A DNA stretch of 64,000 bases, taken from Trematomus loennbergii (lineage: Eukaryota > Chordata > Actinopteri > Perciformes > Nototheniidae). The DNA is taken from the NCBI GenBank assembly GCA_012861695.1, contig JAAOOA010000187.1:372001-436000 (forward strand), given 5' to 3'. The notes under the pieces were generated by a model. The model did not search any database. It was given only the letters and a program-made list of their open reading frames with translations, and had not been told where the DNA came from. The position numbers and the translations under genes are program-made. Positions 22,037 to 33,746 of this stretch are shown here, in pieces (position 1 is the first letter of the stretch; each line of letters opens with the position of its first letter).

Positions 22037-24285
22037 TTATTGCATGTGCACCGGTATAATAACACCCTGCATGAGTGCCTGGACAGGCTGGCACCTGAAA
22101 TAACCCGACTGGTGTCTTTCCATCGCTCTGCCCCATGGTACACTGACCAGCTCAGAGCGCAAACATCAGAGGGTCGGAAGATTGAGCGCAGATATAGGAA
22201 AACTGGCCTAACTGTTCACCTGCTCTCTTTTAGAGATCACCAGAAGGCCTATTCCTCGGCATTGAGAGCAATCAGGTCAGCCTACTACTCCAATCTGATT
22301 GAGACAAACCCAAGCACCTATTCTCCACAATACATCGGTTGCTCAAACCTAGTGATCCCTCATCAACCACTCCTACAACTGATGACTGCAACCGCTTTAT
22401 GGAAGTTTTTAAAACAAAAATTGAAAACATTAGGCTTAACATCGCCAAAGCCTCCTCAAACCAACCTGTCTCTCCACAACATCCTGTACTTGCTCCATCA
22501 AATGCACCAATCCTAAACTGCTTCACGGAGGTCACGCAAGCTGAGCTTTCAAAAATTATCTCAGCTATGACCTCATCTAGCTGCGCCCTTGATCCTATCC
22601 CCACCTCCCTACTGAAAACCTGCTCTCCATCCATTATTCCAACTGCCACCATCATAATTAACAAATCCTTGTTGAGTGGTGAGGTCCCCCCCTCCCTCAA
22701 GCTGGCAGCCATCACACCTGTCCTGAAGAAGCACAATCTGGATCCTGAGGTACTCACAAACTACCGCCCCATCTCAAACCTGCCTTTTCTAGCAAAAGTT
22801 CTGAAAAAAGTTGTTGCCCTTCAGCTTCACGAACATCTCCATACTCATGAGCTCTATGAAACCTTCCAGTCTGGTTTCAGACCAGCTCACAGCACTGAAA
22901 CAGCTCTGGTCAGGGTTCTAAATGACCTGCTGATGGCGGCTGACTCTGGTTCCCCAAGCCTACTCATCTTGCTGGACTTAAGTGCAGCATTTGACACTGT
23001 TGACCATCGCATCATGTGTCGGCGACTCCAGGAGGTGGGAATCGCTGGCAAGGCTCTGGACCTTTTCCACTCGTACCTCACAGGAAGACAGGAATATGTC
23101 CGTCTTGGAAAAAGCACCTCCGACACACACTGTGTCACCTCTGGTGTACCCAAAGGGTCAGTCCTTGGGCCACTGCTCTTTTTAATTTACATGTTGCCCC
23201 TGGGACAAATACTGAGGAGCCATAACATCAGCTTCCACACATATGCTGATGACACACAGATTTATTTCCAAACTGCCCCGGATAAACATCTGGCACTTTC
23301 AAATGTCTCAAGATGCCTGGAACACATACACCACTGGATGAGCAACAACTCCCTCCAACTAAATAGCAGCAAATCAGAGGCCATTCTGATTGGAACACCA
23401 CATCAAACACAAACAACTGATATCCCTCATATCAGCATCAATAGCCACTCCATTCCCCTCTCCCCACTTGTAACGAGCCTAGATGTGAAACTGGACTCAT
23501 CCCTTTCATTCCAAGCACACATAAAGACGGTGCCAAGCCTCATACTACCACCTAAGAAACATCTCCAAAATGCGACACTCCCTCACCAAACCGGATGCAG
23601 AAAAACTGGTCCATGCCTTCATCACCTCCCGCATTGATTACTGCAATTCTTTGCTTGCAGGCATTCCAGCAAAAACCACTCAGAGACTACAATATATACA
23701 AAACTGTGCCGCCCGGATACTCACAAAAACACGCAAATCAGAGCACATCACCCCATCCTTCACTCACTCCACTGGCTCCCTGTAACACACCGGATCAACT
23801 ACAAAGTCCTCATAATGGTCTTCAACGCCATCAACCACACTGGCCCCACCTACCTACAGGAACTGCTAACCAGAAAACAGTCACATACCTCACGCACACT
23901 CAGGTCAGACAGCTCCAATCTCCTGGCTGTCCCGCGGACAAAACTGGTCACCCTGGGAAACCGTGCTTTCTCCTCCCTGGGTCCACGTCTGTGGAATCAG
24001 CTTCCAGAGAACATACGGACCTCAGCATCACTCTCAGTTTTTAGGAAATGCCTCAAGACCCACCTGTTCCACACCGCATTTTACTGACTGTCCTTTACTT
24101 TATTTATTTTTAAACCTTCTATGCTCTTAACCTTTTATTTTTATTTTTATATTGCCATATTTTATCCAATATGCTCCTTTAGATAACTTTTTACTTATTG
24201 TTGCTTATAGCTTTGTGAAGCACCTTGAGATGATGTTTTTAAAGTGTGCTATATAAATCAAATGTATTATTATTAATTACGCTTT
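22037..24285 (+). mobile_element. L2-type LINE, 5'-truncated
   Basis: The 5' limit is an abrupt change from family T sequence at 22036/22037, as expected for incomplete reverse transcription. The 3' UTR ends CACCTTGAGATGATG, then GTGCTATATAAATCAAATG and a short (ATT)n tail at about 24260-24280, the typical L2 terminus. The coding part is described separately. Confidence 0.85.
22040..24087 (+). pseudogene. L2 LINE reverse transcriptase (degenerate)
   Basis: The protein starts inside the endonuclease-RT linker (SAPWYTDQLRAQTSEGRKIE at about 22117-22175). A frameshift near 22340 leads to the main RT frame: LDPIPTSLLKTCSPSIIP, TNYRPISNLPFLAKVLKKVV, FRPAHSTETALVRVLNDLL, ILLDLSAAFDTVDH (motif A), GVPKGSVLGPLLFLIYMLPL (motif B; the usual Gln is Lys here) and FHTYADDTQIYF (motif C). 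A further frameshift near 23560 leads to HSLTKPDAEKLVHAFITSRI, and another to the C-terminus, VPRTKLVTLGNRAFSSLGPR, stopping at 24085. The order and wording fit the L2 clade. At least three frameshifts kill it. Confidence 0.88.
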
Positions 24286-25284
24286 CATCCTCCTTTAACA
24301 AAATACTTCACATTCATCCAGTTCAATCAGGAGAGACTTCATTTTGTTTAAAGAACATTTATTGACACATGTCATATGATAAATGTTAAGTCTTTGGGGA
24401 TTAGACCCCGATCCTGAAATCGTATATCTAAAGGGGGAAATGCAGCCGTGAGCATATAGGGAACCCCCAAAAAGGAGGAAAGTGAATGAGAGATAAGGAG
24501 ATCAGGCCACTTGACGAGGGGTCTTAACTTACCAGGTGGCATTTCATTAATTTCAAACCTTATTTAACCAGGTGGTCCGATTGAGATCCTCGATCTTTTC
24601 CAAGGGAGACCTGCGTAAGTAGTTCCACATGAAACGACAGAAAACAATAAAGGACATCATACATCATAATTACACAGGCTACATTTACGTACCTATCGAC
24701 ATTGACAAGTACCAACGGTATTAAATAGCATTGCACCTATCCGGCTTAAAACATGCAGAGACCAAGTTGCTCAGTTTCAATCTTTTTGAAGACTGTCCCG
24801 AGCAAGGGAGCTGCGCACGTAAAAGCTTTCGTACCGAAGACGTCCTTGCATATGTAACAAAACCACGTCATGTGATATCAGGCAATAGCTACCTGCAACT
24901 TTCTGTGTGATCAGAGAGCGTATATAAGATGGGAGTTACCCAACATGGCTTTAGATGAACATGTACCAGTGACTAAGCCTCCGTACAGAAAGTGAGGGCA
25001 AACCTGCCCTGCGTGCAGGGTATGAGTAAGTGCTTAACGATTAGTAACAATCTCGGTGCACTGTGATGGCTTCAGGTAATGGGCAGTGCATTCGTATAAA
25101 GCAGATCACCATAGTCCAGCACGGCGTGGATCTGCTGAGACATGATTGAGATGAGACGAAAATAGAGACATAGCGAACAAGCAATAATACATGCGTCAAA
25201 GTGAGGCAGATAAGTAGTTGGCATAGAGCTCGATACGGAGAAGCTGAGAGCTTGACCTACGCCGGGTATGAAGGCTGCTGGACG
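24286..25284. other. Possible 3' region of another LINE, unresolved
   Basis: CTTATTTAACCAGGTGGTCC with GATTGAGATC and AAGGGAGACCTG at about 24560-24615 is a phrase widespread in fish repeats. On the minus strand LDYGDLLYTNALP (25110-25072) resembles the C-terminal part of a LINE ORF. Neither is enough to name a family. Confidence 0.3.
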
Positions 25285-26636
25285 TGAAGATGGCAAATCC
25301 TTTTACTGACTCAAGGTCTTCTGAGTTAGTCATTGGAGAGATCCGGATCGTATGAGTCCTTTGAGTCATAGGAGTCATGAAGTAAAAAGATATGATTCTA
25401 AACTGTATTGAAGTAAACATGTATTATTTTGAATTGTATTTGGTGAACATGTATTGTTTGAACTGTTTTAAGTAATCCCATATATAATGTCTTCTCACTT
25501 ACAACTCACTGACCCAGAGATCCTGTTACACACACCCGTGCACCTCCCTTTTCACCAGCACACACACACATATTCTTTTCAAGGTTCTTTATGGGCATCA
25601 TTATATCTGTGTACAAGGTTTAATTGTATGAGAAAGAATAGTTTATGTGAAAGATGCCATGGGAAAGTAAGGGAGTGGATATCGGGGCAGAGATAAGATT
25701 GACTTTGACCTTGTGGACCTTTAGAATCTCACGTTCTGGTCAGAACTCTGATTCGCTGTATTGAACCCGACCAGAAGTGAATCCAACCAGTAAAAACACC
25801 TGGGGGATGTGAGCAGCTCACACAGCTCCTCCTCACGGACTCTCTAATTCGCTTTGGAGTAAAAGGGGAAGGGAGAAGTCAACACATCTCCGCCCCAAAA
25901 TATGAATATGAATACTGTTGTTTTTGTATGTAAAATGCTTCTTGTTTGATGAGTTGGCTGGTCCCGATACTTGTATCCGCATCGCATCACAAACCTGAAG
26001 TCCGGAGTACTCTGTAAAACTTGTATACGTGTTTTGTTTCCTACCAGTAAACTCAGATAATTGTTATAACTTTTGATTCCGGTGTTTTCAATTCCTTCTT
26101 TATTAAATAGAGATCAGCCTCATCCAACGAACGGCGCGCAGCAGAGGGGGGGCTATCAGCCACCCCAATAGGTGTTCTGCTCCAACAGTCAGCATCGCCG
26201 AGAGCATAGGATCCTACCGGTGAGACAGGAGCTCATAGTTTCCGACTTCGAACATACATATAGAGCAGCTAGTGAGGGCGGCAGTCCACCGTTTGTGTAT
26301 TGTAATTTGCATTTCACAAGCATATTAAACCAACGTTACATTAACCTCCGCTACACAAACATGATCTGACAATGTTTGTGTCTTAATTGCTGTATTTGGC
26401 TTCTTAGACTTGACTGAGAATCGTCAATGGTCTGTGTACAGAATGCGTTATCACGACGCTGACACTCACTGAGTCTAAAATCCATACGAGACCAACAGAC
26501 GAGTTGCTGTTTCGCGCTGTGTGGAGCAATCCGCTCGTTCGGCCCGCTCACCGAATCTGTGTCTGTGAGTTCCGCTGACTCACTCGTCACTCAATCACTA
26601 GTCGTCACTCCCAGGTCATACTAGGATCCGGGTACC
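25285..26636 (+). mobile_element. hAT element family F, copy 1 with solo LTR
   Basis: From TGAAGATGGCAAATCC at 25285 the sequence parallels the well-bounded copy at 42090-43264: GGTCTTCTGAGT, GAGATCCGGATC, then a solo LTR, then GTCAGCATC at 26188, and further matches around 26314-26360 and GGATCCGGGT at 26622. The ends are degraded and no target duplication is readable, so the limits are approximate. Confidence 0.7.
25378..26187. mobile_element. Solo LTR 1 in hAT family F
   Basis: An 810-bp block beginning TGAAGTAAAAAGATATG and ending GTTCTGCTCCAACA, the TG...CA ends of a retroviral or retrotransposon LTR. GTCA (or AGTCA) is duplicated at 25374-25377 and 26188-26191, and the other F copy has the unoccupied site at about 42186-42195. 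A second copy is at 32220-33076. No internal gag, pol or env sequence is adjacent, so this is a solo LTR left by recombination between two LTRs. Whether the parent was an endogenous retrovirus or a Gypsy-type element cannot be told. Confidence 0.8.
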
Positions 26637-26850
26637 CAACTTAACTGGAGAAAGAAAAAGCTGAGAAAGAAGTTCCCTGACTTCTATGATGATCATGATG
26701 CATGAAGTGAACTCCTGTTCGCTTGTATTGTCTGACGACGCTGACAGGGGAGACATTGAAAGAAAGAGTTCTCTGATTCCATAATAACTTTAATTACCGC
26801 TGTTGCGCCCCCCCGCGCAAAACGAGAAGCATTCGGACCCAAGTACGGAA

Positions 26851-27003
26851 GGAATGAGATATTTGCGGTCTACAATGACAGAGAAGAGACTGTCAAGTTT
26901 GGCTGTACTCAGCATTGAATCAAAACGCACTAAAGCTGTTGATCTTAATAAGTTTGTGAGGCGTTTTGCAGAACAAGATGGTAATCGCCACATTCAGCTG
27001 TAG
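26851..27003 (+). pseudogene. hAT transposase C-terminal (hATC) fragment
   Basis: The frame reads MRYLRSTMTEKRLSSLAVLS followed by a stretch ending FVRRFAEQDGNRHIQL and a stop at 27001-27003. This matches the C-terminal dimerisation end of hAT transposases, where an LRSTMxxxRLxxLAxLSIE block precedes a FAxxxxRR tail, particularly the ZMYM/TTF-finger group. Upstream coding (for instance FPDFYDDH near 26680) is too decayed to follow. Only about 50 codons are convincing. Confidence 0.65.
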
Positions 27004-27166
27004 GCATGTCAATTTGATGCTCTGCTCACGGATGACTCGATGAGCATAAAAAACTGTTAAGATGATGACCTTACGTGTGTAAATTATTTTTTTCTTTGTG
27101 GGGGTCTGCCCCCAAAAAACAGTTTTAAGTCCTGAGAAAGTCAAATAAGACGGGTGTGTAAAACTA

Positions 27167-27260
27167 CACTGCCCAGCCAAAAAAAAGTAACCACTTTGAT
27201 TTAACTAGGCCAGTAGGTAAGGGCATTCCACTGGATAATAATACCCCTGCATTATAGCAA
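27167..27260. repeat. Tc1/mariner-type terminus relic
   Basis: TACACTGCCCAGCCAAAAAA followed by a CCACTTTGATTTAACTAGG phrase and ATTCCACTGGATAAT resembles one terminal repeat of a fish Tc1/mariner family. No partner end or transposase is nearby. Confidence 0.4.
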
Positions 27261-27359
27261 CGACAACAATAATAATAATAATAATTGGGAGGCGGGGGGC
27301 GCAGCTGTTCTTATGTTCTCTTTGGGGAGGCTCACCTTCCCACACTTTGAAAACCCCTG

Positions 27360-27925
27360 CTCTATACTATAGATCCTGAAAAAACATTTAATCAGATTAT
27401 GATTCATTGTATACATTTTTTTGCAGGATTAGAATTTGGGTAAAATGCATCCATTATTTTCGATGTAAAGAAGGCAAGGGTAACAAAATCCAGTTATCGT
27501 TGAAAATAAATGGTTTGAACACTTTCATTTCTTCAAGATTATTGTTTTCTTTGAGGCCCTCGAGGGTAAAAAGTAGGATAGTAGCAAAAATGAACAAACC
27601 TTTACGTTTTTAGTCCAGCAAACGTATACAGGACAAACCGGAATTGTAATTACCTTATGCGAGTACTGCTGCTGCTCTGAGTTACACTCCGGCAAATAAT
27701 GTGTGTCCTTGGATGATGATAACAGCATTTTAAGCTGTAAGGCATACTTTTCCTTGTTGTGTAATGTTTTACATTATATAAACATTAATGGCCATATTTC
27801 AGCATATTTATATTCTTTTGTCTCTTTTTGCATTTTTGGTATTGTAATCCAAAACTAACAAGATTAATCAAATTATGTGACTGTATTAAATAACCTAATA
27901 AAAGTGATGGAATAAGAACACAATC
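27360..27925. other. No recognisable feature
   Basis: AT-rich sequence with short open frames in several phases, none with a recognisable domain. Confidence 0.4.
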
Positions 27926-28313
27926 TTAAAGGTAGGGTAGGTAAGTTTGAGAAACCGGCTCGAGATCGCTAGAATTTGAAAATACACAACCGGAGAAAAT
28001 CTGCCACTTCCTTATAGAGCCCCTCCTCCAACACACACGAACGCGCACATGACCAATGAGGGCACGAGATACGTTTGTGCACAGATGGAAGGCTGACAGG
28101 CAGGTAGGCCATCCAGTTATTTTAGCCGGGCCGGCTAAAATGATTGGTGGTACTTTTTACAGTATTACGGCTTCCACAGATGAAATTTTTTTATGGATTT
28201 TTTGTCAAAGCACTTAAGATATTCATTGCTATCGGGATGTTAAGAGCATTCCATGGAATATAACAAACAGTGTATCTCGAGCGGTTTCTCAAACTTACCT
28301 ACCCTACCTTTAA
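27926..28313 (+). mobile_element. TTAA MITE family G, complete
   Basis: TTAA (27926-27929 and 28310-28313) flanks an element with long near-perfect inverted ends, AGGTAGGGTAGGTAAGTTTG and its complement at the right end. The 380-bp interior is non-coding. TTAA targeting points to piggyBac- or Kolobok-type mobilisation. The second copy, at 51143-54229, carries a LINE body in its middle. Confidence 0.9.
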
Positions 28314-29879
28314 AGTAACTCTCCCAACCTGTTTATTAAAAAGTGACTAATCCATTCTTGGTCAACGAGTTGCTCCGTTAATTAAAGTCAAAAGACACCT
28401 ACGGTTATTAACCTGAGCAAGCATTTGCAATAAGCTCTTTCAATAAAAATACTCACTTACAGATTTCAATAAAAAAGGAGGAAAAATAAACTCAATAGCA
28501 GCGAGTTGTTCTTTTTTCTGAGAGAACTGGAGTGTAATCGATAACTCTGCCCAACACTAATTCATCTATTGAGACTCGTGACACTGAAAGCATGGCTGCC
28601 TACGTGTTTTCTTGGAGTGCAGATGCTGAGAGTGCAAAGGCTGTGTTGTATGTAAGTGACAGTGTGAGTGACAGTGTGAGTGTGAGTGTGTGTGTGTGTG
28701 TGAGCAGCTGTTTTGTAATCCCCATCCCATGGCTTGCAGAGAAGTTATCTTTTCTGACAGAAGAAAGGCCCAGCAGAGGGATGAGGTGTTCGAAATTCTA
28801 ATCTCTCAACGGTTTGTCGATAACGCTGCTGGCGGGTCTCACAGCCCATTCTGCTCACAGCTCCGTCGATTGGGTGAACCAGGCACAGGCCAAGATACTG
28901 CTCGCTCCCCCCACCTCCCTCTCTGACACAAACTCAACGCTTCTTTACTTTCTTCCTCTCCTCTCTTGTGATAAGAAAAGGAAGGGCACGGAGAGGTTGT
29001 TTTTCCAGAGTGTGAGGCTATACCCAGAGATATTTACATGTGTTGCAGTGATGCACTGTTTGCTCCTTCCTCAGAGGGCATAGGGATTAAAATGACAATC
29101 ATGGTTTTTATGTCACTTATTAATCTTTTTTGGAGCATTTAAATGTGCTCTACATCATGTCCTTTTTCTAAGCCATTATTCTAACTCAATAGAAAGGTAT
29201 TTTATCACCAATGGACACTCCAGAAATGTACTCAGATTTTCCTCTTCAACATATGTGACCTGCTCGATCAAAATAATTCACATCGACTCAGAAACACATT
29301 TAAGGTTATAGACACTGTTGGAAAGAAGAGATTGTTGGCGTTCCGATGATATATCCTTTTTGATTTGTTCTACAGATATTCAGCAAAGTATTTCACATAA
29401 CATGTTAGCAAGACCTGATTTTTAGAAAAAGCCCTTCAAAGTTTGCATACAATTTTTTCAGCCAACGTTTTTTTAAGAGGGGGATCAATGCTAAATATTT
29501 AAGGGGCATAATAGTCAACGGTCAGCTGACGGATGACAGATCCATGTCTTGATTAATAAAGCAAACTTGTTTTTAAGCTACTAGCATGGAGGACGAGGAT
29601 GTTTTTTACTTGGATGAGGAAAAGTTGGACGTTAGAAAATGTGAGTGTGTGAAAATGTGTGCTGTGTGTATTTTCAAAGGAAAAACACCGCCTGTTGTAA
29701 TGCCTCCGTAAAGTTGCTCACAGCTCGTCTTCTTCACCCCTTTACAAGTGTCAACGCAAAAAGTAGCATCTTCTGGTTAGGTATTCTAAAGACCCAATGA
29801 TAAATGGGATTTAAGGTATACTTTATCCCTAAAATTATAATTTGTGTATCAATTACATACCCCTTCTTGATTAATTGAA
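28314..29879. other. No recognisable gene; (TG)n near 28656-28705
   Basis: A GTGAGTGACAGTGTGAGTG microsatellite grades into (TG)n at about 28651-28705. A 40-codon frame starting at 29586 (MEDEDVFYLDEEKLD) lies downstream of a TTAATAAAG phrase but has no recognisable homology. The remainder shows no element ends. Confidence 0.4.
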
Positions 29880-30676
29880 TTAACCTGTTAAGCCCTGAGC
29901 CTGTTTTTCAGGTCTCAGGCTCAAAAATGACATTCCCAGAACAAATGACTATATCTTCACTTCTAAAAGGGGTAAATTAATAATATTTTTTCTCAAAGCA
30001 ATGATAAACCTGTGAGTTGGATGTACAAAAGTCAGAATCAATAGATGTTTTTATTTTAAAGTAAATTCAGATTGAACATATAAAAAAAACTATAAATTAT
30101 AGTTTCCGTCCAAAAGAAAAACATTAGTGAAAACCACCCTTGAATGATGGGATAGTAGACTAAAAGCTTTAGGAATCCAAACTATAACATATACTAAAGT
30201 ACCCTGTATCAAGATTGATGCAAAACAAGTGACATTTGACCTTTTTTAGAGAGATTTAGAAAAAAAAAACACTTCTGGGGTCATTTGGGTGCATTTTCCA
30301 TATCTCTGGCCCCCCTCGGTCGATTTTGATGATTGACACCTCTTTTGAACCGTTAAAGCCAATAGAATCGAGGGGAAGTTCCTAAAATTCATCTAAACAT
30401 TACCCATTGGTGAATGAGTGATGCCAAGCCAGAATGCCCAAAACCGGAAGCTGGGTTGTAGCTCTAATAGTGCTAATAACAGCTAATATGAAATGTATCC
30501 AGACATACGCTCACTACTTCCGTCATGAATGCATTATGGCTAAAACAGTTTGTGCCTGGACGATTAGCTTGACTGTGCAAGCTTGAGATTGTTAATGCAT
30601 TTGTTTCTTCAACAGTTTAAGTTACCATCTGGTGAGTAATCGATGTTATACAAATGGTTATTTTGGGGATAAAGGC
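29880..30676 (+). mobile_element. TTAA element family T, right end missing
   Basis: Starts TTAACCTGTTAAGCCCTGAG at 29880 and follows the complete copy at 38572 through CTTCTGGGGTCATTTGGGTG (about 30273) and CCAAAACCGGAAGCTG (about 30439). It then diverges and is cut by the Harbinger element at 30680. Confidence 0.8.
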
Positions 30677-30749
30677 TTATGGCGCGTTTCCACTACAAGC
30701 TACCACTTTTACGTATTAAAATATGTATGCTTTTGTTTGTGTATTTCAG

Positions 30750-30960
30750 AAGTTACGTCGCCGCCTTAGACCATGTGTTTGGATGCTCGACCGAGCTACC
30801 GAGTGGTGGAATGTGATTGTTCCATCTTTCACACACTCAGTGGGTGGAGAACTTCAGGATGCCTGAGGAAAACCTACGTCTACCAGGGGTAGCAGTGGCA
30901 CAAGGTGCAGAGGAGGGCAGGGACATACGAGAGGGTCTGATGCGCTACCTGAATACCTAG
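30750..30960 (+). pseudogene. HARBI1-like transposase, internally deleted
   Basis: After a splice-acceptor-like GTGTATTTCAG, the plus strand encodes VWMLDRATEWWNVIVPSFT, which fits the N-terminal WM-R-x-EWW block of Harbinger transposases. After a one-base shift it reads WVENFRM, the start of the next conserved block, and then passes directly into PEENLRLPGVAVAQ and IREGLMRYLNT with a stop at 30958-30960, which fits the extreme C-terminus of such proteins. The whole DDE catalytic core is therefore deleted. The head and tail alone cannot catalyse transposition. Confidence 0.65.
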
Positions 30961-30999
30961 AATGTATAATGTAATAACTAAATATTCATTGTATTGTAT

Positions 31000-32219
31000 T
31001 GAACATAAATACATCTTTTCTTTTTCACATACATGTGTTTGTCAAATTATTTAAACCAAAAAAATGTTATCAGAATTGACTATTTAGTAAATATTTGAAT
31101 TTCAAGCACCAGTACTGCCCCCATAATAATAATAATCTAATAAATTAAGCAAATATCAAAGCAAACTATAAACATAAATACAAAAGTGTAAAACACAACA
31201 GAACTATATTCATAAATGCAAGTGTAAAAAATTGTTAACATGGATGGAGGCTAAAGTATCCACAGCATAAAATAATATGATTATGATGGTTTGTCTGAAA
31301 GACACAGCTCAAGGTCAAGGTTTTTATTTTGCCATACGAACATAGCTACAGTGTAGTTATGACAATGAAAATCTTAGGTCACAGGCTTCTCCAACAGTGC
31401 AACACAATAACCCAGATCAACAGAAATATAGTGCAAGTAAATATTAAGCGCTGTGCACCGCTCTCTTTGTATAGGTGTTTTCTTTTGTTCTCTTCTCTTT
31501 GAGATATATCAGCAATGTGTTTGAGTCTAGCACAACGAGGGTATTACAATTGAGTAATTTTTACTACATGTATTTATCATGTATTCTTAATACCATTACA
31601 AAATATGTAATGTTATGTTTTAGAGGAGGACCTCAAGCTAGCAAACTCAATTTCAAACAGTATGCAGAGTTGTCCTGCTAAAGAGTTAAATGTATTATTT
31701 AACCAAGTATTTATTCTCTTATTTGCTTTAATTGCAACAGATGATAAAGGTTTCACTGTGATAAGTATTCTCTTAAATCCATAAACCCCTGTACAGTGCT
31801 TTGTGGACGATGGTGTTTATGATATTTCTGACTGCAGAGGGACGCCTAGATGATGCCATCTTTCTGTGTGATCGCTGGTGGGTGCAATTATTTATCAACA
31901 AGCAATAAGATAAGACATGGCATTGATTCTGCTGGGCCAGTTGCCGTTCCTGCAGGGCCAGATCCTCTCCTCCTCGGTTCCTCTTGCCTGGGTGACAAGA
32001 TAATTATAGCAATAATAATTAGCAATAAGAATGAAAAAACACAGGACAGGTACAGGTCACAAAAGGATAAGAATAAAATGTATAAACAGAACAACAGTAA
32101 GGATGAATTAAAGAAAGTTCTGGCCCTAGATACTAGCTGCTTACTAGCTAGTTACTTTACTTGTAACAGAGCATTCCCACACAGTGGTACAGCTTATTTT
32201 ACTTACTGACGATGGATAT
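31000..32219. other. Harbinger interior, LINE-tail-like segment
   Basis: AT-rich interior of the Harbinger element. At about 31315-31440 AAGGTCAAGGTTTTTATTTT followed by CCATACGAACATAGCTACAG resembles the 3' end of a fish LINE in the minus orientation. No coding sequence is convincing elsewhere. Confidence 0.35.
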
Positions 32220-33076
32220 TGAAGTAAAAAGATATGATTCTACACTGTATTGAAGTAAACATGTATTGTTTGAACTGTTTTAGGTAATCACAAACGGGTT
32301 TTGATAATCACTTAGAAAAAGAATGTTATTCTCATTTTTAAATTCACTGACTTAGAGATTCTGTGTTTCACACACCAACATTGATCCTTATCACCACTAA
32401 GAGCCAGATGCGGTCACTAAGTCGTTAAAGACATCGTAAAATAAGTGGAGAAGAGTTTAAATGTCGGAAGGAGGGAAGGTTAGGTGAAAATATCCCCTGG
32501 GAAAGGAATGTAGTGTAAGATAAGGTAAAGATAAACATTGACTTTTGACCTGTGTGGTTTGGGATCTCACTCTCTGGTCAGACCTCTGATTGAACCCGGC
32601 CAGAAGCGAATCCAGCCAATCAGGGCACTTGGGGAGGTGGTCAGTTTAAACAGCTCCTCCCCAGGGGTTCTCTGATTCGCTTGGGAGAAAAATGGGAAGG
32701 AAGAGATGACCAATCTCCGCCCCAAAAGTAGATAGAAATACTGATGTTTGTGTGTGTAAAAATACTTTTGGGTTTGGTGAGTTGGTTGGTCCAGATATCT
32801 GTGTCCGCATCGCATCACAGACCTGAAGTCCAATTTCTTTTTGGTTTGATGAGTTGGTTGGTCCGGACGCATTTATCCGCATCGCATCACAAATCTAAAA
32901 GTCCGGGGTACTCGAGTACTCTGTATAACTTGTATATGTGTTTGGTTTCCTACTAGAAGTAAACTCAGATAATTTGTTATAACTTTGATTCCGGTGTTTT
33001 CAATTCCTTTCTTAATTTAATAGAGATCCAGCCTCATCCAACGAACGGCGCGTAGCAGAGGTGTTCTATCCCAACA
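32220..33076. mobile_element. Solo LTR 2 in Harbinger element
   Basis: An 857-bp block from TGAAGTAAAAAGATATG to GTTCTATCCCAACA, matching solo LTR 1 along its length. It carries a 72-bp internal tandem duplication (32771-32910, GAGTTGGTTGGTCC at 32779 and 32851) that LTR 1 lacks. A clean target duplication is not visible (flanks GGATAT and ATGGTC). No internal retroviral genes are adjacent. Confidence 0.75.
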
Positions 33077-33124
33077 ATGGTCTCAAGTTTTTTTTTTAAG
33101 TCACAATTCCAGCCTATTTCTTAC

Positions 33125-33271
33125 CTAGAACCACACGCAGCGGTGTCGAGCTGGCACTCGGCGTTGGTGTCTGTGCTCGTGTTGGTGTCTGTGGTCGAGC
33201 TGGAGTTTGTGCTGTTGATGCAGAGGACGTTGTTCGGAACTGTTCCTCCTCGCTAGTCCCAATGTAATCAT
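33125..33271 (-). pseudogene. Harbinger Myb-like gene, second exon
   Basis: On the minus strand an exon is framed by TTCTAG before 33271 and a GTAAGA donor after 33125. It encodes DYIGTSEEEQF, then a low-complexity QTPTRAQTPTPSASSTP-type stretch rich in Thr, Pro and Ala. Such linkers follow the DNA-binding domain in Harbinger Myb-like proteins. It lies about 300 bp after the first exon. Downstream exons are not recognisable; the solo LTR begins at 33076 in that direction and probably displaced them. Confidence 0.5.
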
Positions 33272-33573
33272 CTAGAACAGAAACATGACTTGTAAATTCC
33301 ACAAACTACTGCAGCACAATACTATAAATAGCAACAACAACTATAGAAAAGACAAACTGAACGTAAACAATGGCATATATGGTGTTAGCAAACAATAGCT
33401 CTCGCTAATGCTATCTGCCTTAGCTAGCTAGCTAGCCTTCGGGGCTCCATAAAAGCATGGGTTGTCGAACATAAATGTAAGGATAAAATAGACTTATTTG
33501 TTAGAAGTGAGCTTTAGAACAGATAGGGACACAAAGCTTTCAAGCAAATAACAGAGCGTTAGCAAAAACGTAC

Positions 33574-33746
33574 CATGCAGACTCCAGTAACGCCGTTGGA
33601 GAGTCCAGTGTCTGTGTAGAGACCTCCTGAAAGACTTTGATATTGCGAGTTGTCCCGTCGAGCACCCGCTGGACCTTATTATCTGCAATATAATGGAGGA
33701 ACGTTGTCACTTCCTCGACCGACCATGGTGTGCTTTTCTTTGCCAT
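33574..33746 (-). pseudogene. Harbinger Myb-like DNA-binding protein, first exon
   Basis: The minus strand begins with ATG at 33746 and encodes STPWSVEEVTTFLHYIADNK followed by RVLDGTTRNIKVFQEVS. This is the trihelix/Myb-SANT-like fold seen in the second protein of PIF/Harbinger elements, which binds the termini and brings the transposase to the nucleus; the Trp, the acidic EEV and the RNxxVF segment are the recognisable positions. The exon ends at CTGCATG with a GTACGT donor (33573-33568). Usual first exons are longer in the helix-3 region, so this copy may be slightly decayed. Confidence 0.65.

Larger units (their letters stand above)
26637..27359 (+). mobile_element. 3' part of a hAT element
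   Basis: It contains the C-terminus of a hAT transposase (26851-27003) followed by about 350 bp of 3' sequence ending CACTTTGAAAACCCCTG at 27359, a standard hAT terminus. The left part is missing or unrecognisable, merging with element F at about 26636. Confidence 0.65.

Noticed and set aside
25378..26187. Full endogenous retrovirus between the two LTRs
   Set aside because: The two LTRs are in different elements 6 kb apart with L-shaped histories of their own, and no gag, pol or env motif lies between them; both are solo LTRs.
29586..29712. Short acidic frame MEDEDVFYLDEEKLD as a possible first exon
   Set aside because: Only about 40 codons, no splice partner or homologue recognised; left inside the spacer description.
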